Of a stretch of 28,426 bases of DNA, positions 7,102 to 15,441 are shown in pieces. The DNA is from a bacterium (GTDB lineage Bacteria; Gemmatimonadota; Glassbacteria; GWA2-58-10), in contig JAJFUG010000209.1 in assembly GCA_021372515.1 (NCBI GenBank), forward strand, positions 1-28,426. The letters are read 5' to 3'. The first letter of the stretch is position 1; every line of letters starts with the position of its first letter. The notes beneath the pieces are model-generated. The model worked only from the letters and a program-made list of their open reading frames with translations, ran no database searches and was not told the origin of the DNA. The position numbers and the translations under genes are program-made.

Positions 7102-8250
7102 TCAAACCCGCTCGATAACCACCAGCTTGCCCATCCGGCGCAGCTTTTCGGCCAGCAGCTCCACTATTTTCTCGCGGCGCACGAGTCCCAGCTGACGGAA
7201 CCCGATGTCCTGGTTGGCCGGATTGACCGCCCCGCCAACGCTGAAATTCACCCGGTCGGCGCGGCGCAACAGGTTGCACAGGGCGGAGACCCCGCTCTCG
7301 GGGTCATAGCGGCGCGGGTCCTCGTCCAGGATGTTGTGCGCCTGGTTCAGGGTGACCAATCCTTCAGTAACCAGGTCGATCCCCTCCACCGACAGCAGCG
7401 GCGGGGCCAGGATGCTCTTGGGGTTGTCCTCCACGCGCAGGGGCTTTTTCAGGTGCGTGGCCACGATCTTGGCCGTGGTCGCCCCGCTGATCACCTTGGG
7501 GCCCGCGGCCTGCAGGAAACGCCGGGCCACGGCGAAATCGGCGCCGCGCTCGGCGGGCGGGCCGGTGATCACGTTCACACACAGGCCGGGGCGGCAGTGC
7601 AGCAGCAGCGCGGTGACATCATCCCCGCGGGCGTCGCGCCACAGCTCGCGCGCCCGGGCGTGGACTTTATCGGCCAGTCCTGACGGGCCCGCTCCGGTGG
7701 CCAGGCGGTCGGTGACAAACCGGCAGAGTCCCTCGCTCTCCCAGCCCCAGGTGAGCCCGCGGCCCATCCCGGCCTGGGTCACTCCATCCGAAACCAGCAG
7801 AAGGCCCTCGCCGCTCTCCAGGTGGCAGTGCGCCTCGGCGACTATCTCATCCCCGGCGGAAAGGCTGCTCTGGTGCAGAAGCGTGGCGTGGTTGCGCCCG
7901 ACCAGAACCGGCGGAGGGCTTTCGTAGCTCAGCACCGTGGCCGCACCGTCCGGCAGCACCCGGGCTACGTTGAACACGGCGTAGGGCAACTCGGTGCCGC
8001 GCGCGGCGTGCATGGTGCGCACAGCCTGAAGGAAACCCTCGCGCAGAGAGCCGCCGCGCCGCAGGTATTCCATGATCCGGCTCACGCAGAGGGTCGCGGC
8101 CAGGTTGGCCCTGATCCCGCTGCCCAGGCCATCGCAGAGCACGGCCACGCAGCCGGTCTCGCTGCGCTCCCAGGCGGCCACATCCCCGCAGGGCGAGCCC
8201 GGCTCCTTGCTGCTGGAGACGCTCTCTATTTCGAAGTGCCGGTATCCCAC
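7102..8250 (-). CDS. PP2C/SpoIIE-family serine phosphatase, hydrogenase-cluster type
   Basis: The 382-residue protein has a SpoIIE-like PP2C domain in residues 1-220: acidic metal-binding positions are seen in CGDVAAW (Asp23), LCDGLGSG (Asp40), LLVSDGVTQAG (Asp155) and RGDDVTALLLH (Asp210/211). Residues about 225-382 form a separate C-terminal region (VITGPPAERGADFAVARRF at its start) that I cannot assign to a named domain. The GTG start at 8250 is preceded by AAGGGG with 8-base spacing and lies 25 bases inside the gene for the sensory hydrogenase, so the two are translationally coupled. PP2C phosphatases next to PAS-bearing [FeFe]-hydrogenase homologues are known from thermophilic clostridia; a role in relaying the H2/redox signal is inferred. 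No partner kinase or anti-sigma factor is in the window. Confidence 0.82.
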   Translation of the reverse strand: MGYRHFEIESVSSSKEPGSPCGDVAAWERSETGCVAVLCDGLGSGIRANLAATLCVSRIMEYLRRGGSLREGFLQAVRTMHAARGTELPYAVFNVARVLPDGAATVLSYESPPPVLVGRNHATLLHQSSLSAGDEIVAEAHCHLESGEGLLLVSDGVTQAGMGRGLTWGWESEGLCRFVTDRLATGAGPSGLADKVHARARELWRDARGDDVTALLLHCRPGLCVNVITGPPAERGADFAVARRFLQAAGPKVISGATTAKIVATHLKKPLRVEDNPKSILAPPLLSVEGIDLVTEGLVTLNQAHNILDEDPRRYDPESGVSALCNLLRRADRVNFSVGGAVNPANQDIGFRQLGLVRREKIVELLAEKLRRMGKLVVIERV

Positions 8251-9998
8251 GGTCCGAACCCCTTGCCCGCGCCGCCGTTATTGTCCCGGCTGTCGCCGGC
8301 CAGGCGCAGGATGTTTTCCACCAGCACCTGGCCGCGCGCGGTGCTCTCGCCCAGGAAATGGGCGATCTGCTGCGCCGTGCCGATCTGGTGTTCAAGCAGC
8401 TCGCGAGCCTGCTGAAGGGTCTGCTCGCGCAGGCGCTCCAGACGGTCCTGGCTCTCGCGGCTGCCGGTGATATTGACGAAGATGCCGACGAACTGGTCCT
8501 CGCCCGGAAGGCGGTACAGTATCTGGCGGCAGATAAGGTTGTAGCGGCTGTGCTGCGCGGTCATCTCGATCTTGTCCTCGCGGCCGGCGGCCAGGCGCTC
8601 GAATGGCTCCGGGTCCATCAGAGTGGAGATGTGCCGCCCGCTGACCGCCTCGGAGCAGAGGAAAAAGCGCCGGAAAGCCGGATTCATGCTCAGTATCTGC
8701 AGGCGCTCGTCCAGGATCACGATGCCGTTGGGGCTGGTCTCGATGATCCGGTCCTTGCGCTGCTCGGCCAGGCGGCGCATGTAGGGGATGCACATCTCGG
8801 GCTCGGCCAGCCCGCGGATGACCGCCTCGGCGCGCTCACGGCAGGAACCGTAGCCACAGGAGCCGCAGTTGAGACGGTCCTCCTCGCGCACCTGGCCGGT
8901 GCGCTCCAGAACTTTGGCCACCATCTCAGCGGTAATCTCCACCCCGGCGGGCAGCGAGTCCGGGCTGAAAGCGGTCTCCAGGCCCGCGGGAAGAACCTCC
9001 TCGCCCCCGGTGTCCTGGCGCTGGGCGGCCCAGGCCAGCACTGCCGCGCGCCGCTCGAACACGTTGCGCCCACCCGTGGTCCCGGCCCCGGCGATGCAGC
9101 CGTGACGGCAGAACAGCGGCTCGACCAGACGCGGACTCGCTTCAGAACGGGCGGCGTCCATGGCCTCGTTGATCTCCTCGAACCCGCTCACCAGAAGCGT
9201 ATCCCGCTCCAGCGGGTCGATACTCACTGCGGCGGTGCGAAGGCCGCCGCCCTCCAGAGGATAGAAACGCGACACCCCGGCCGGCTGCTCGTCGAACCCG
9301 CTTTCCTCGCAGTCTTTCAGGTCGATCCCACTGCGGGCCAGCCACTCGCGCAGCTCGGCGAAGGTGAGCACGCAGTCGATCAGGCCGTTGTGCTCGGGCC
9401 GCTCGGCCTCGGCTTTCTTGGTCACGCAGGGGCCGATGAAAACGAGTGGGGCCTTGGGGCCCAGCTTGTCGCGCAGGTGGCGGGCGTGGGCCAGCATCGG
9501 GCTGAGCGCGCCGGCCAGAAGATCGGTGTCCCCGCCGCGGTAGAGCTCCACGTAGCGCACCACCGCCGGGCAGGCGCTGCAGAAAAGTGACCTGTCCGGG
9601 GCCCCGGCGGCCAGCTCGCGGGTCTTGAGGGCGCTGAAATAGGCCCCCACCGCGGTCTCGGCCACGAAAGCAAACCCCAGGCGTCGCAGGGCGGAGGGCA
9701 GACGTTTCAGCTCCCAGGCCTCGAACTCGCCCGGGAACGAGGGGGCCAGGCTCGCCGCCGCGCCACCGGAAGCCACCAGGCGCTCGGCCACGGCGACATC
9801 GTTGCGGAACGACTTGGCCCCCTGCGGGCACTCGCGGATGCAGGTGCCGCAGTTGATGCAGCGCTCCGGCTCCACATAGGCCTGCCCGCCGGTGATCCGG
9901 ATCGCCTTGACCGGGCAGACCCGCACGCAGCGGTTGCAGTCACGGCAGCGCGCCTTGTTGGTGAACACGATCTGCCCGGCGCGGGGTTCGTTTTTCAT
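8226..9998 (-). CDS. Sensory-type [FeFe]-hydrogenase homologue with PAS domain
   Basis: The protein has 590 residues. Order: two [4Fe-4S] ferredoxin motifs (Cys18/21/24/28 and 47/50/53/57); a hydrogenase large-subunit domain with FCSACPAVV (139-147), GPCVTKK (189-195) and CRHGCIAGAG (297-306); a Fe-S domain with NCGSCGYGSC (377-386) and Cys403; a PAS domain (about 417-510); and a C-terminal helical stretch (515-565), likely coiled coil. All four H-cluster cysteines are kept (143, 191, 297, 301), but the proton-shuttle Cys of the TSCCP motif is Ala142 and the Met of MPC is Gly189. These changes match the sensory group of [FeFe] hydrogenases rather than a catalytic enzyme. The start at 9998 follows GGAGAG with 6-base spacing. 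The 3' end overlaps the phosphatase gene by 25 bases. Confidence 0.88.
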   Translation of the reverse strand: MKNEPRAGQIVFTNKARCRDCNRCVRVCPVKAIRITGGQAYVEPERCINCGTCIRECPQGAKSFRNDVAVAERLVASGGAAASLAPSFPGEFEAWELKRLPSALRRLGFAFVAETAVGAYFSALKTRELAAGAPDRSLFCSACPAVVRYVELYRGGDTDLLAGALSPMLAHARHLRDKLGPKAPLVFIGPCVTKKAEAERPEHNGLIDCVLTFAELREWLARSGIDLKDCEESGFDEQPAGVSRFYPLEGGGLRTAAVSIDPLERDTLLVSGFEEINEAMDAARSEASPRLVEPLFCRHGCIAGAGTTGGRNVFERRAAVLAWAAQRQDTGGEEVLPAGLETAFSPDSLPAGVEITAEMVAKVLERTGQVREEDRLNCGSCGYGSCRERAEAVIRGLAEPEMCIPYMRRLAEQRKDRIIETSPNGIVILDERLQILSMNPAFRRFFLCSEAVSGRHISTLMDPEPFERLAAGREDKIEMTAQHSRYNLICRQILYRLPGEDQFVGIFVNITGSRESQDRLERLREQTLQQARELLEHQIGTAQQIAHFLGESTARGQVLVENILRLAGDSRDNNGGAGKGFGPWDTGTSK

Positions 9999-10297
9999 TG
10001 TCCGCTCTCCTACAGTAAATTTCAGGGGCATGGCGGGCACCATGCCCCTGAGGCAAATCAGGCTCTCCGGGATTCACGCCGCTGACCGGCTCGTGATACT
10101 CTGTCCCTGTCCATAGTCCATTCTCAAGTCTAATCATCAACTTCCCTTGCCACACCCGAAAGCCTGATCGCCGTTCTCTTTCGCCCCCTCGTCGGCCCAC
10201 ACCGGGCCGGGCAAGCGCCTACCCCTTTGACAAGGGGGATCGAGGGGGATCCAATACGATTGAATCTGTCCAATGCCTGAAACCGGTCCGACTCGCC
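9999..10297. other. Gap between hydA and the sensory hydrogenase gene
   Basis: No gene is visible in these 299 bases. They hold a 12-bp-stem hairpin (10022-10051) and a repeat-like segment at 10221-10252 (CCCCTT-TGAC-AAGGGG hairpin followed by the GATCGAGGGGGATC stretch). On the minus strand I see TTGATG near 10158 but no convincing -10 after it, so I cannot say whether the downstream pair has its own promoter. Confidence 0.5.
10022..10051. repeat. 12-bp perfect hairpin in the leader of the sensory hydrogenase gene
   Basis: TCAGGGGCATGG and CCATGCCCCTGA flank a 6-base loop, CGGGCA. It lies 24 bases upstream of the start codon of the minus-strand sensory hydrogenase gene, immediately 5' of the ribosome site. 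No T-tract follows on either strand, so an intrinsic terminator is unlikely. It may be a dispersed palindrome or a processing/attenuation stem between hydA and the downstream pair. Confidence 0.65.
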
Positions 10298-12310
10298 TCA
10301 AACCACGGCCTCGGCCAGCTTCGAGTTCAGCTCGGCCACCGCCATCTCGAACGTGCAGTGCTCCATCACCGTGTCGCCCACGCGCACGCTGGGGCCGCGG
10401 TCGCAGCGCTCCATACAGAACGTGGCCGCCACCTCCACCTCGGGCAGAAGGCCCTTGTCCTCCACGTAGCGCAGCAGGGCGTGCAGGATGCCCTGGGAGC
10501 CGCGCACGTAGCAGCTCGTACCCACGCAGACACTCACTTTCAGGCGCTCGCGGCCCGGAGTGTCGGAAAGGCTCAGGTCCTCACCCTCCAGACGGCGGCG
10601 GCTGTGGTAATGCGTGTGCAGAAGCGCGTGGGCTTTCTCGCCCCCCGGCTCGCCCAGGCAGGTGCGGTAGCACTCGGCCAGGGCCGGGTTCTCCTGGGGC
10701 TTGTGCACCTGGAGCATCTTGTCTGCGGCGTAGAGGCCCTCGGTGCGGGCGCGGCGGCAGTCCTGGTCCCAGGTCACGGGCTGGCCCGCGCCGCCGATGC
10801 AGCCCCCGGGGCAGCTCATCACCTCGATGAAATCGTAGTCCACGCTGCCCGCGCGCACGCGGTCGGCCAGACGGCGGGCGTTGGCCAGGCCGTGCACCAG
10901 CGCCAGCTTGAGGGTCACCCCGCCCAGGCTGACCGTGGCCTCGCGCAGGCCCTCCTCACCCCGCACCTGGTGGTAATCGACTGTCTCCACCCGCATGCCG
11001 GTGAGCTTGTCGGCGGCAAAGCGCAGCACCGCCTCGCTCACTCCGCCCGAGTTGCCGAAAATCACGCCCGCGCCGCTCTTGAAGCCCAGCGGCAGGTCCA
11101 GCGACTCCGGCTGCAGCGACTTGAAATCCAGCCCGGCCTCGGAGATCATCCGGCCCAGCTCCTGGGTGGTGATCACGTAGTCCACGTCGCGGATGCCACC
11201 CCGGCTGAACTCCTCGCGCGCGGCCTCGAATTTCTTGGCCGTGCAGGGCATGACCGAAACAACCACCAGGTCCTCGTTCTTCACCCCGAGCAGGGTGGGC
11301 AACGTCTCGCGCGCCACCGCGCCGAACATCTGCTGCGGCGAGCGGCAGGAGGACAGGTTCCCGAACAGGTCGGGGTAGTACTGCTCGACGAACTTGACCC
11401 AGGCCGGGCAGCAGGAGGTGAACTGCGGCAGTCGGCCGCCGTTTTTCTTGCGCTCCAGGAACTCGCTGCCCTCCTCGATCACGGTCATGTCGGCGGCAAA
11501 AGAAGTATCGTAGACCTTGTTGAACCCAATGGCCTTGAGCGCGGCCACGGTCTGACCGATAGTGACCTTGCCCGGCCGCAGCCCGAAGACCTCACCCAGG
11601 GCCACCCGCACCGCCGGGGCGATCTGCACCACGACCGTTTTGGACGGGTCGTGGAGTGCGCGCCAGACCGGCTCGGTGTCGCTCTTGATCGTGAGCGCCC
11701 CGGTCGGGCAGACACGCGCGCACTGTCCGCAGCCCACGCACTCCACCTGGCCCAGGTCCCGTCCGAACGAGGGGGCCACGGTCACTTTCTGGCCGCGGAA
11801 AGCGAAATCGATCGCACCCACGCCCTGCACCTCGTGGCAAAACCGCACGCAGTCGCCGCAGAGGATACACTTGTTGGGGTCGCGCACCAGGCAGACCGAG
11901 CTGCGGTCCACGGGCAGACGGCGGTCGGTGGGCTTGAAACGCACCTGCTCCACACCCAGGCGCTGGGCCAGCTCCTGCAAGCGGCAGGAGCGGTTGCGGG
12001 CGCAGGTGGGGCAGTTCATGTCATGGTTGGCCAGGATCAGCTCCAGGGCGATCCGGCGCATGCCGCGGATCTGCTCGGTGGAGGTGCGCACTTTCATCCC
12101 CGGCTCGGGCGGCAGCGAGCAGGAGGCCTGCACCCCGCGGCCCTCGACCTCGACCAGGCACAGACGGCAGGCGCCGTAGATCGAAAGCTCCGAATGATAG
12201 CAGAAAGTGGGCAGGTCGATACCCGCCTTGCGGATAAGCTCGAGCAGGTTGCGCTCACCCTGAATGGCCACCTCGCGGCCGTCTACGTTCACAAATCCCT
12301 TCTCGTCCAT
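10298..12310 (-). CDS. hydA: [FeFe]-hydrogenase catalytic subunit HydA (HndD-like, group A3 type)
   Basis: The 670-residue protein is a trimeric bifurcating-type catalytic subunit. In order: N-terminal [2Fe-2S] (Cys37/48/51/64), His-Cys3 [4Fe-4S] (His96, Cys100/103/109), two [4Fe-4S] motifs (Cys148/151/154/158 and 191/194/197/201), H-cluster motifs TSCCPAW (298-304), MPCTAKKFEA (354-363) and EVMSCPGGCIGGAGQP (496-511), a small-subunit-like segment, and a C-terminal thioredoxin-like [2Fe-2S] domain (Cys595/600/632/636) as in Thermotoga HydA. The proton-shuttle Cys300 is intact, so it should be active. With HydB and HydC it would exchange electrons between H2, NAD(H) and ferredoxin. The ATG at 12310 lies 5 bases after the hydB stop, with GGAG inside hydB. 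HydEFG maturases are not in the window and must be elsewhere. Confidence 0.95.
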   Translation of the reverse strand: MDEKGFVNVDGREVAIQGERNLLELIRKAGIDLPTFCYHSELSIYGACRLCLVEVEGRGVQASCSLPPEPGMKVRTSTEQIRGMRRIALELILANHDMNCPTCARNRSCRLQELAQRLGVEQVRFKPTDRRLPVDRSSVCLVRDPNKCILCGDCVRFCHEVQGVGAIDFAFRGQKVTVAPSFGRDLGQVECVGCGQCARVCPTGALTIKSDTEPVWRALHDPSKTVVVQIAPAVRVALGEVFGLRPGKVTIGQTVAALKAIGFNKVYDTSFAADMTVIEEGSEFLERKKNGGRLPQFTSCCPAWVKFVEQYYPDLFGNLSSCRSPQQMFGAVARETLPTLLGVKNEDLVVVSVMPCTAKKFEAAREEFSRGGIRDVDYVITTQELGRMISEAGLDFKSLQPESLDLPLGFKSGAGVIFGNSGGVSEAVLRFAADKLTGMRVETVDYHQVRGEEGLREATVSLGGVTLKLALVHGLANARRLADRVRAGSVDYDFIEVMSCPGGCIGGAGQPVTWDQDCRRARTEGLYAADKMLQVHKPQENPALAECYRTCLGEPGGEKAHALLHTHYHSRRRLEGEDLSLSDTPGRERLKVSVCVGTSCYVRGSQGILHALLRYVEDKGLLPEVEVAATFCMERCDRGPSVRVGDTVMEHCTFEMAVAELNSKLAEAVV

Positions 12311-12315
12311 TTGAG

Positions 12316-14220
12316 TCACACTCCGCTGATCGCTTTGAATTTGCAGGCCGCGGCGCAGGCGCCGCACTTGATACAGAGCGCCGGGTCGATGCGGTGCGGG
12401 GCGCGCCGCTCGCCCGAGATCGCCCCCACCGGGCACTTGCGCGCGCAGGCCGTGCAGCCGATGCACAGCGCCGGATCGATGGCGGGCGCGGCCAGAGCCT
12501 TGCAGCGGCCCGTGGGGCAGCGCTTCTGGAACACATGGGCCTCGTACTCGGCCCGGAACTGGCGCATGGTGGAGAGCACCGGGTTGGGCGCGGTCTTGCC
12601 CAGCCCGCAGAGCGAACCCACGCGCACAGCCTTGGCCAGCTCCTCCAGCAGGGCCAGGGTGCTCTCGTCCGCCCGGCCCTCGATAATGTCATCCAGCAGG
12701 GCCAGCATCTGCTTGGTGCCCTCGCGGCAGAGCACGCACTTGCCGCAGGACTCGTTCTGGGTGAACTGCATGAAGAAACGGGCCACGCTGACCATGCAGG
12801 TGGCGTTGTTCATCACCACCAGGCCGCCCGAGCCGACCATCGCGCCCACGCCCTGCAGGGAGTCGAAATCGAGCGGCAGATCCAGGTTCTCGGGGGTCAG
12901 GCAGCCGCCCGAGGGCCCGCCGATCTGCACGGCCTTGAATATCTCGCCCGTGGGCTGGCCCTGGTCATCGGTCACGCCGCCGCCGATCTCCATCACGATC
13001 TCGCGCAACGTGGTGCCCAGCGGGACCTCGATCAGGCCGGTGTTCACCACGTGGCCGGTCAGGGCGAAAGTCTTGGTCCCGGGCGACTTGGCGGTGCCCA
13101 GGCCGCGGAACTCGGCCACGCCGCGTCCGATGACGAGCGGCACGGTGGCCAGGGTCTCGACATTGTTGATCACAGTGGGCTTGCCCCACAGCCCGCTCTG
13201 GGCCGGAAAGGGGGGCTTGGGCGCCGGCATGCCGCGACGGCCCTCGATTGAGGCGATGAGCGCGGTCTCCTCGCCGCAGACAAAAGCCCCCGCGCCCTCC
13301 ATCACGTGGATATTGAACGGCAGCCCGCTGCCGAACACGTTGCCGCCCAGGATGCCCTCGCGCTCGGCATCCGCCACGGCCTTGCGCACGCGCTCCACGG
13401 CCAGCGGGTACTCCAGGCGCACGTAGACATAGCCCTCATCCGCCCCGATGGCCCGCGCGGCGATCAACATACCCTCGATCACGCTGTGCGGGTTGCCCTC
13501 CATCACGCTGCGGTCCATGAACGCGCCGGGGTCGCCCTCATCGGCGTTGCAGATCACGTATTTCTTGGGCCCGGGCTGGGCCAGGGTCAGGCGCCACTTA
13601 CGGCCGGTGGGGAACCCGCCGCCGCCGCGGCCGCGCAGGCCCGACAGCTCCATCTCCTCGCAGACCGACTCGGCCGTCATCTCGAGCCAGGCCCGCCGCG
13701 CCGCGAAATAGCCGCCGTTGGCCACGTACTCGCGCACCTCGCCCGGGTCGAGCTGGCCGCAGCTGGCCAGGACCATGCGGTGCTGGCGCTTGTAAAATGA
13801 GATATCATCCGTGGTGGGACAGAGCGCGCCGCTGGCCGGGTCGCGGTACAACAGGCGCTCCACCGGGCCCTCGCCCTCAAGCATGTTCTCGACTATCTCG
13901 GGCACGTCCTCAGCTTTTACCTTAATATACATGATGCCCTCGGGCAGCACCCGCACCAGCGGCCCCATCTGGCAGAACCCCTGGCAGCCGCTGCCCGAAA
14001 GCCGCACCGCGGGCGCGTTATGCTCGTGCTCGAACCGCAGCTCGGTCTCGCTCTCCATTCCGTGGACGGTCAGCTCACGCTCGAAAGCCGCCAGCACCTG
14101 GCGCGAGCCGCCGGCCACGCAGCCGGTCCCGGCGCAGACAATGATCCGCCGCTTGTGAAAAGCGGTCAGGTTGCGGTATTCACTGGCCAATCCCTCAAGT
14201 TCCACAGTCGCCGCCGACAT
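12316..14220 (-). CDS. hydB: Hydrogenase NADH-binding subunit HydB (NuoF-like)
   Basis: The 634-residue protein has an N-terminal thioredoxin-like [2Fe-2S] domain (Cys29/34/79/83), then the NuoF flavin/NADH region with GRGGGGFPTG (197-206), NADEGDPGAFMDR (225-237) and GAGAFVCGEETAL (309-321), a SLBB-type segment, the [4Fe-4S] site ESCGKCVLCREG with Cys492/495/498 and Cys538, and two C-terminal ferredoxin motifs (Cys586/589/592/596 and 616/619/622/626). This is the full domain set of HydB/HndC rather than respiratory NuoF. It binds FMN and NAD(H) and is the proposed site of electron bifurcation in this family. The ATG at 14220 shares one base with the hydC stop (TGATG). A GTG three bases upstream is in frame but less likely. 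Confidence 0.95.
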   Translation of the reverse strand: MSAATVELEGLASEYRNLTAFHKRRIIVCAGTGCVAGGSRQVLAAFERELTVHGMESETELRFEHEHNAPAVRLSGSGCQGFCQMGPLVRVLPEGIMYIKVKAEDVPEIVENMLEGEGPVERLLYRDPASGALCPTTDDISFYKRQHRMVLASCGQLDPGEVREYVANGGYFAARRAWLEMTAESVCEEMELSGLRGRGGGGFPTGRKWRLTLAQPGPKKYVICNADEGDPGAFMDRSVMEGNPHSVIEGMLIAARAIGADEGYVYVRLEYPLAVERVRKAVADAEREGILGGNVFGSGLPFNIHVMEGAGAFVCGEETALIASIEGRRGMPAPKPPFPAQSGLWGKPTVINNVETLATVPLVIGRGVAEFRGLGTAKSPGTKTFALTGHVVNTGLIEVPLGTTLREIVMEIGGGVTDDQGQPTGEIFKAVQIGGPSGGCLTPENLDLPLDFDSLQGVGAMVGSGGLVVMNNATCMVSVARFFMQFTQNESCGKCVLCREGTKQMLALLDDIIEGRADESTLALLEELAKAVRVGSLCGLGKTAPNPVLSTMRQFRAEYEAHVFQKRCPTGRCKALAAPAIDPALCIGCTACARKCPVGAISGERRAPHRIDPALCIKCGACAAACKFKAISGV

Positions 14221-14780
14221 CACTCCGCCTCGCTTTCGTTCTTTTCTTTTGCGATGATCTCATCCAGCACGGCCGTGGCTTTCTCGGGAGTCATCTGGCC
14301 GTACACCGTTTCGTTGACCACCATCACCGGGGCCAGGCCGCAGGCGCCCAGGCAGGAGACGGTCTCCACGGTGAACAGCATGTCGCGCGTGGTGACCGTG
14401 CCGCCCGCCAGTCCGAGCTTGGCGCGCAGGGCGTCCAGGATGGTGGTGGAGTGCTTCACGTGGCAGGCCGTGCCGTCGCACAGACGCACCACATACTTGC
14501 CCTTGGGCTCCAGGGCGAAATGGGCGTAGAAAGTGGCCACGCCGTAGACCCGCGCCGGCGGCAGTCCGAGCGAGGTGGCGACAAAGGTCAGCACCTCCTC
14601 GGGCAGGTAGCGGTACTCGTGCTGGATCTCCTGCAGGATGGGGATCAGCCGGGACGGTTGACGGTGGTGGCTGTCCAGGATTCGGCAGACTTTCTCGAAG
14701 CTTCTGGCCGTGGCAGCGCGTTCGACAGCTCTTTTCTCAGGCATTTTCTGCTTTCCCTTTCGACTTGCCGGATCAGGCAT
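14220..14780 (-). CDS. hydC: Hydrogenase [2Fe-2S] subunit HydC (NuoE-like)
   Basis: The protein is 186 residues from the ATG at 14780, which overlaps the end of rex by 8 bases. An in-frame ATG at 14744 (174 residues) follows AAAGGGAAAG and may be the true start; the extra N-terminus is lysine-rich and not conserved in character. The NuoE fold is clear: helical N-terminal half (LIPILQEIQHEYRYLPEEVL), GVATFYAHF, and a thioredoxin-like [2Fe-2S] site with CDGTAC (101-106) and SCLGACGLAP (Cys143/147). It completes the HydABC trimer, passing electrons to or from HydB. The order hydC-hydB-hydA after a rex gene is the same as in Thermotoga-type clusters. Confidence 0.93.
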   Translation of the reverse strand: MPDPASRKGKQKMPEKRAVERAATARSFEKVCRILDSHHRQPSRLIPILQEIQHEYRYLPEEVLTFVATSLGLPPARVYGVATFYAHFALEPKGKYVVRLCDGTACHVKHSTTILDALRAKLGLAGGTVTTRDMLFTVETVSCLGACGLAPVMVVNETVYGQMTPEKATAVLDEIIAKEKNESEAE

Positions 14781-15420
14781 TGCTCTGTTGCAGGCCTTTC
14801 ATGCGCGCGGTGAGCACCGCGAGCGAGGCCGAAAGATGCACGTTCTCCACCACCACGCTGGCGGGCATGGACAGGGTGACCGGGGCGAAATTCCAGATCG
14901 CCCGGATGCCGCCGTAGTACAGCAGCTCGGCCACCTCCTGGGCCACGGCCGCCGGCACGGTGATGATCCCGATATGCGGGTGCATGCGCTGGGCCAGGTC
15001 GGGCAGCTTGTCCACGGGCAGGACCTCCTTGCCGTGGATCGTGCGCCCGATACGGGCCGGGTCGCGGTCGAAAGCCACGGCGATGTCCAGACCGTTGCTC
15101 TGGAAGCTGCTGTAGCCCAGGACGGCCGAGCCCAGGCTGCCCGCCCCCACCAGGAACGCCAGGCTGGTGTCGTTCCAGCCCAGAAAACGCTCGATGGCCA
15201 CGGCCAGCTCATGGGTGGTGTAACCGAGTTTGGGACGGCCGATCATGCCGGTGAGCTGGATGTCCTTGCGGACCTGGATCGGGTCGAGCCCCAGCTCGGC
15301 GGCGATGGTGGAGGAGGAGACAAGGCGCTCGCCGCGCGCATCCAGGGCGCGCACCAGGCGCAGGTAGGCCGGCATGCGCTTGATGCTGTTGACCGGATAG
15401 GATCTGAGCTGATCGGACAT
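14773..15420 (-). CDS. rex: Redox-sensing transcriptional repressor Rex
   Basis: The 215-residue protein has an N-terminal winged helix (about 10-75) with the Rex-typical SSSTIAAELGLDPIQVRKDI followed by TGMIGRPKLGY, and a Rossmann NADH-binding domain with LVGAGSLGSAVLGY (90-103), an acidic FDRDP at the end of the second strand, IGIITVPA and WNFAPV. Rex proteins leave DNA when NADH/NAD+ rises. The recognition-helix region differs from the Firmicute YFGEFGKRGVGY form, so its operator may differ as well. It is the first gene of the hydrogenase operon and overlaps hydC, so autoregulation with the hydrogenase is likely. Length and domain order are normal for the family. Confidence 0.95.
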   Translation of the reverse strand: MSDQLRSYPVNSIKRMPAYLRLVRALDARGERLVSSSTIAAELGLDPIQVRKDIQLTGMIGRPKLGYTTHELAVAIERFLGWNDTSLAFLVGAGSLGSAVLGYSSFQSNGLDIAVAFDRDPARIGRTIHGKEVLPVDKLPDLAQRMHPHIGIITVPAAVAQEVAELLYYGGIRAIWNFAPVTLSMPASVVVENVHLSASLAVLTARMKGLQQSNA

Positions 15421-15441
15421 GGCCCCGCCTTCGTTAAGGTT

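Noticed and set aside
8226-9998. Catalytic hydrogenase assignment for the second [FeFe]-hydrogenase homologue
   Set aside because: The proton-shuttle cysteine is alanine and the MPC methionine is glycine, and a PAS domain is fused; a sensor fits better.
10358-13426. A 1022-codon open frame on the plus strand
   Set aside because: It lies antisense to hydA and hydB, is rich in His/Ala/Gly/Arg typical of a GC-rich shadow frame, and has no domain. The minus-strand genes have complete conserved motifs.
12316-14780. Respiratory complex I (NuoE/NuoF) as the source of hydB and hydC
   Set aside because: HydB has the extra N-terminal thioredoxin-like and C-terminal 2x[4Fe-4S] domains, no other nuo genes follow, and hydA with a full H-cluster does.
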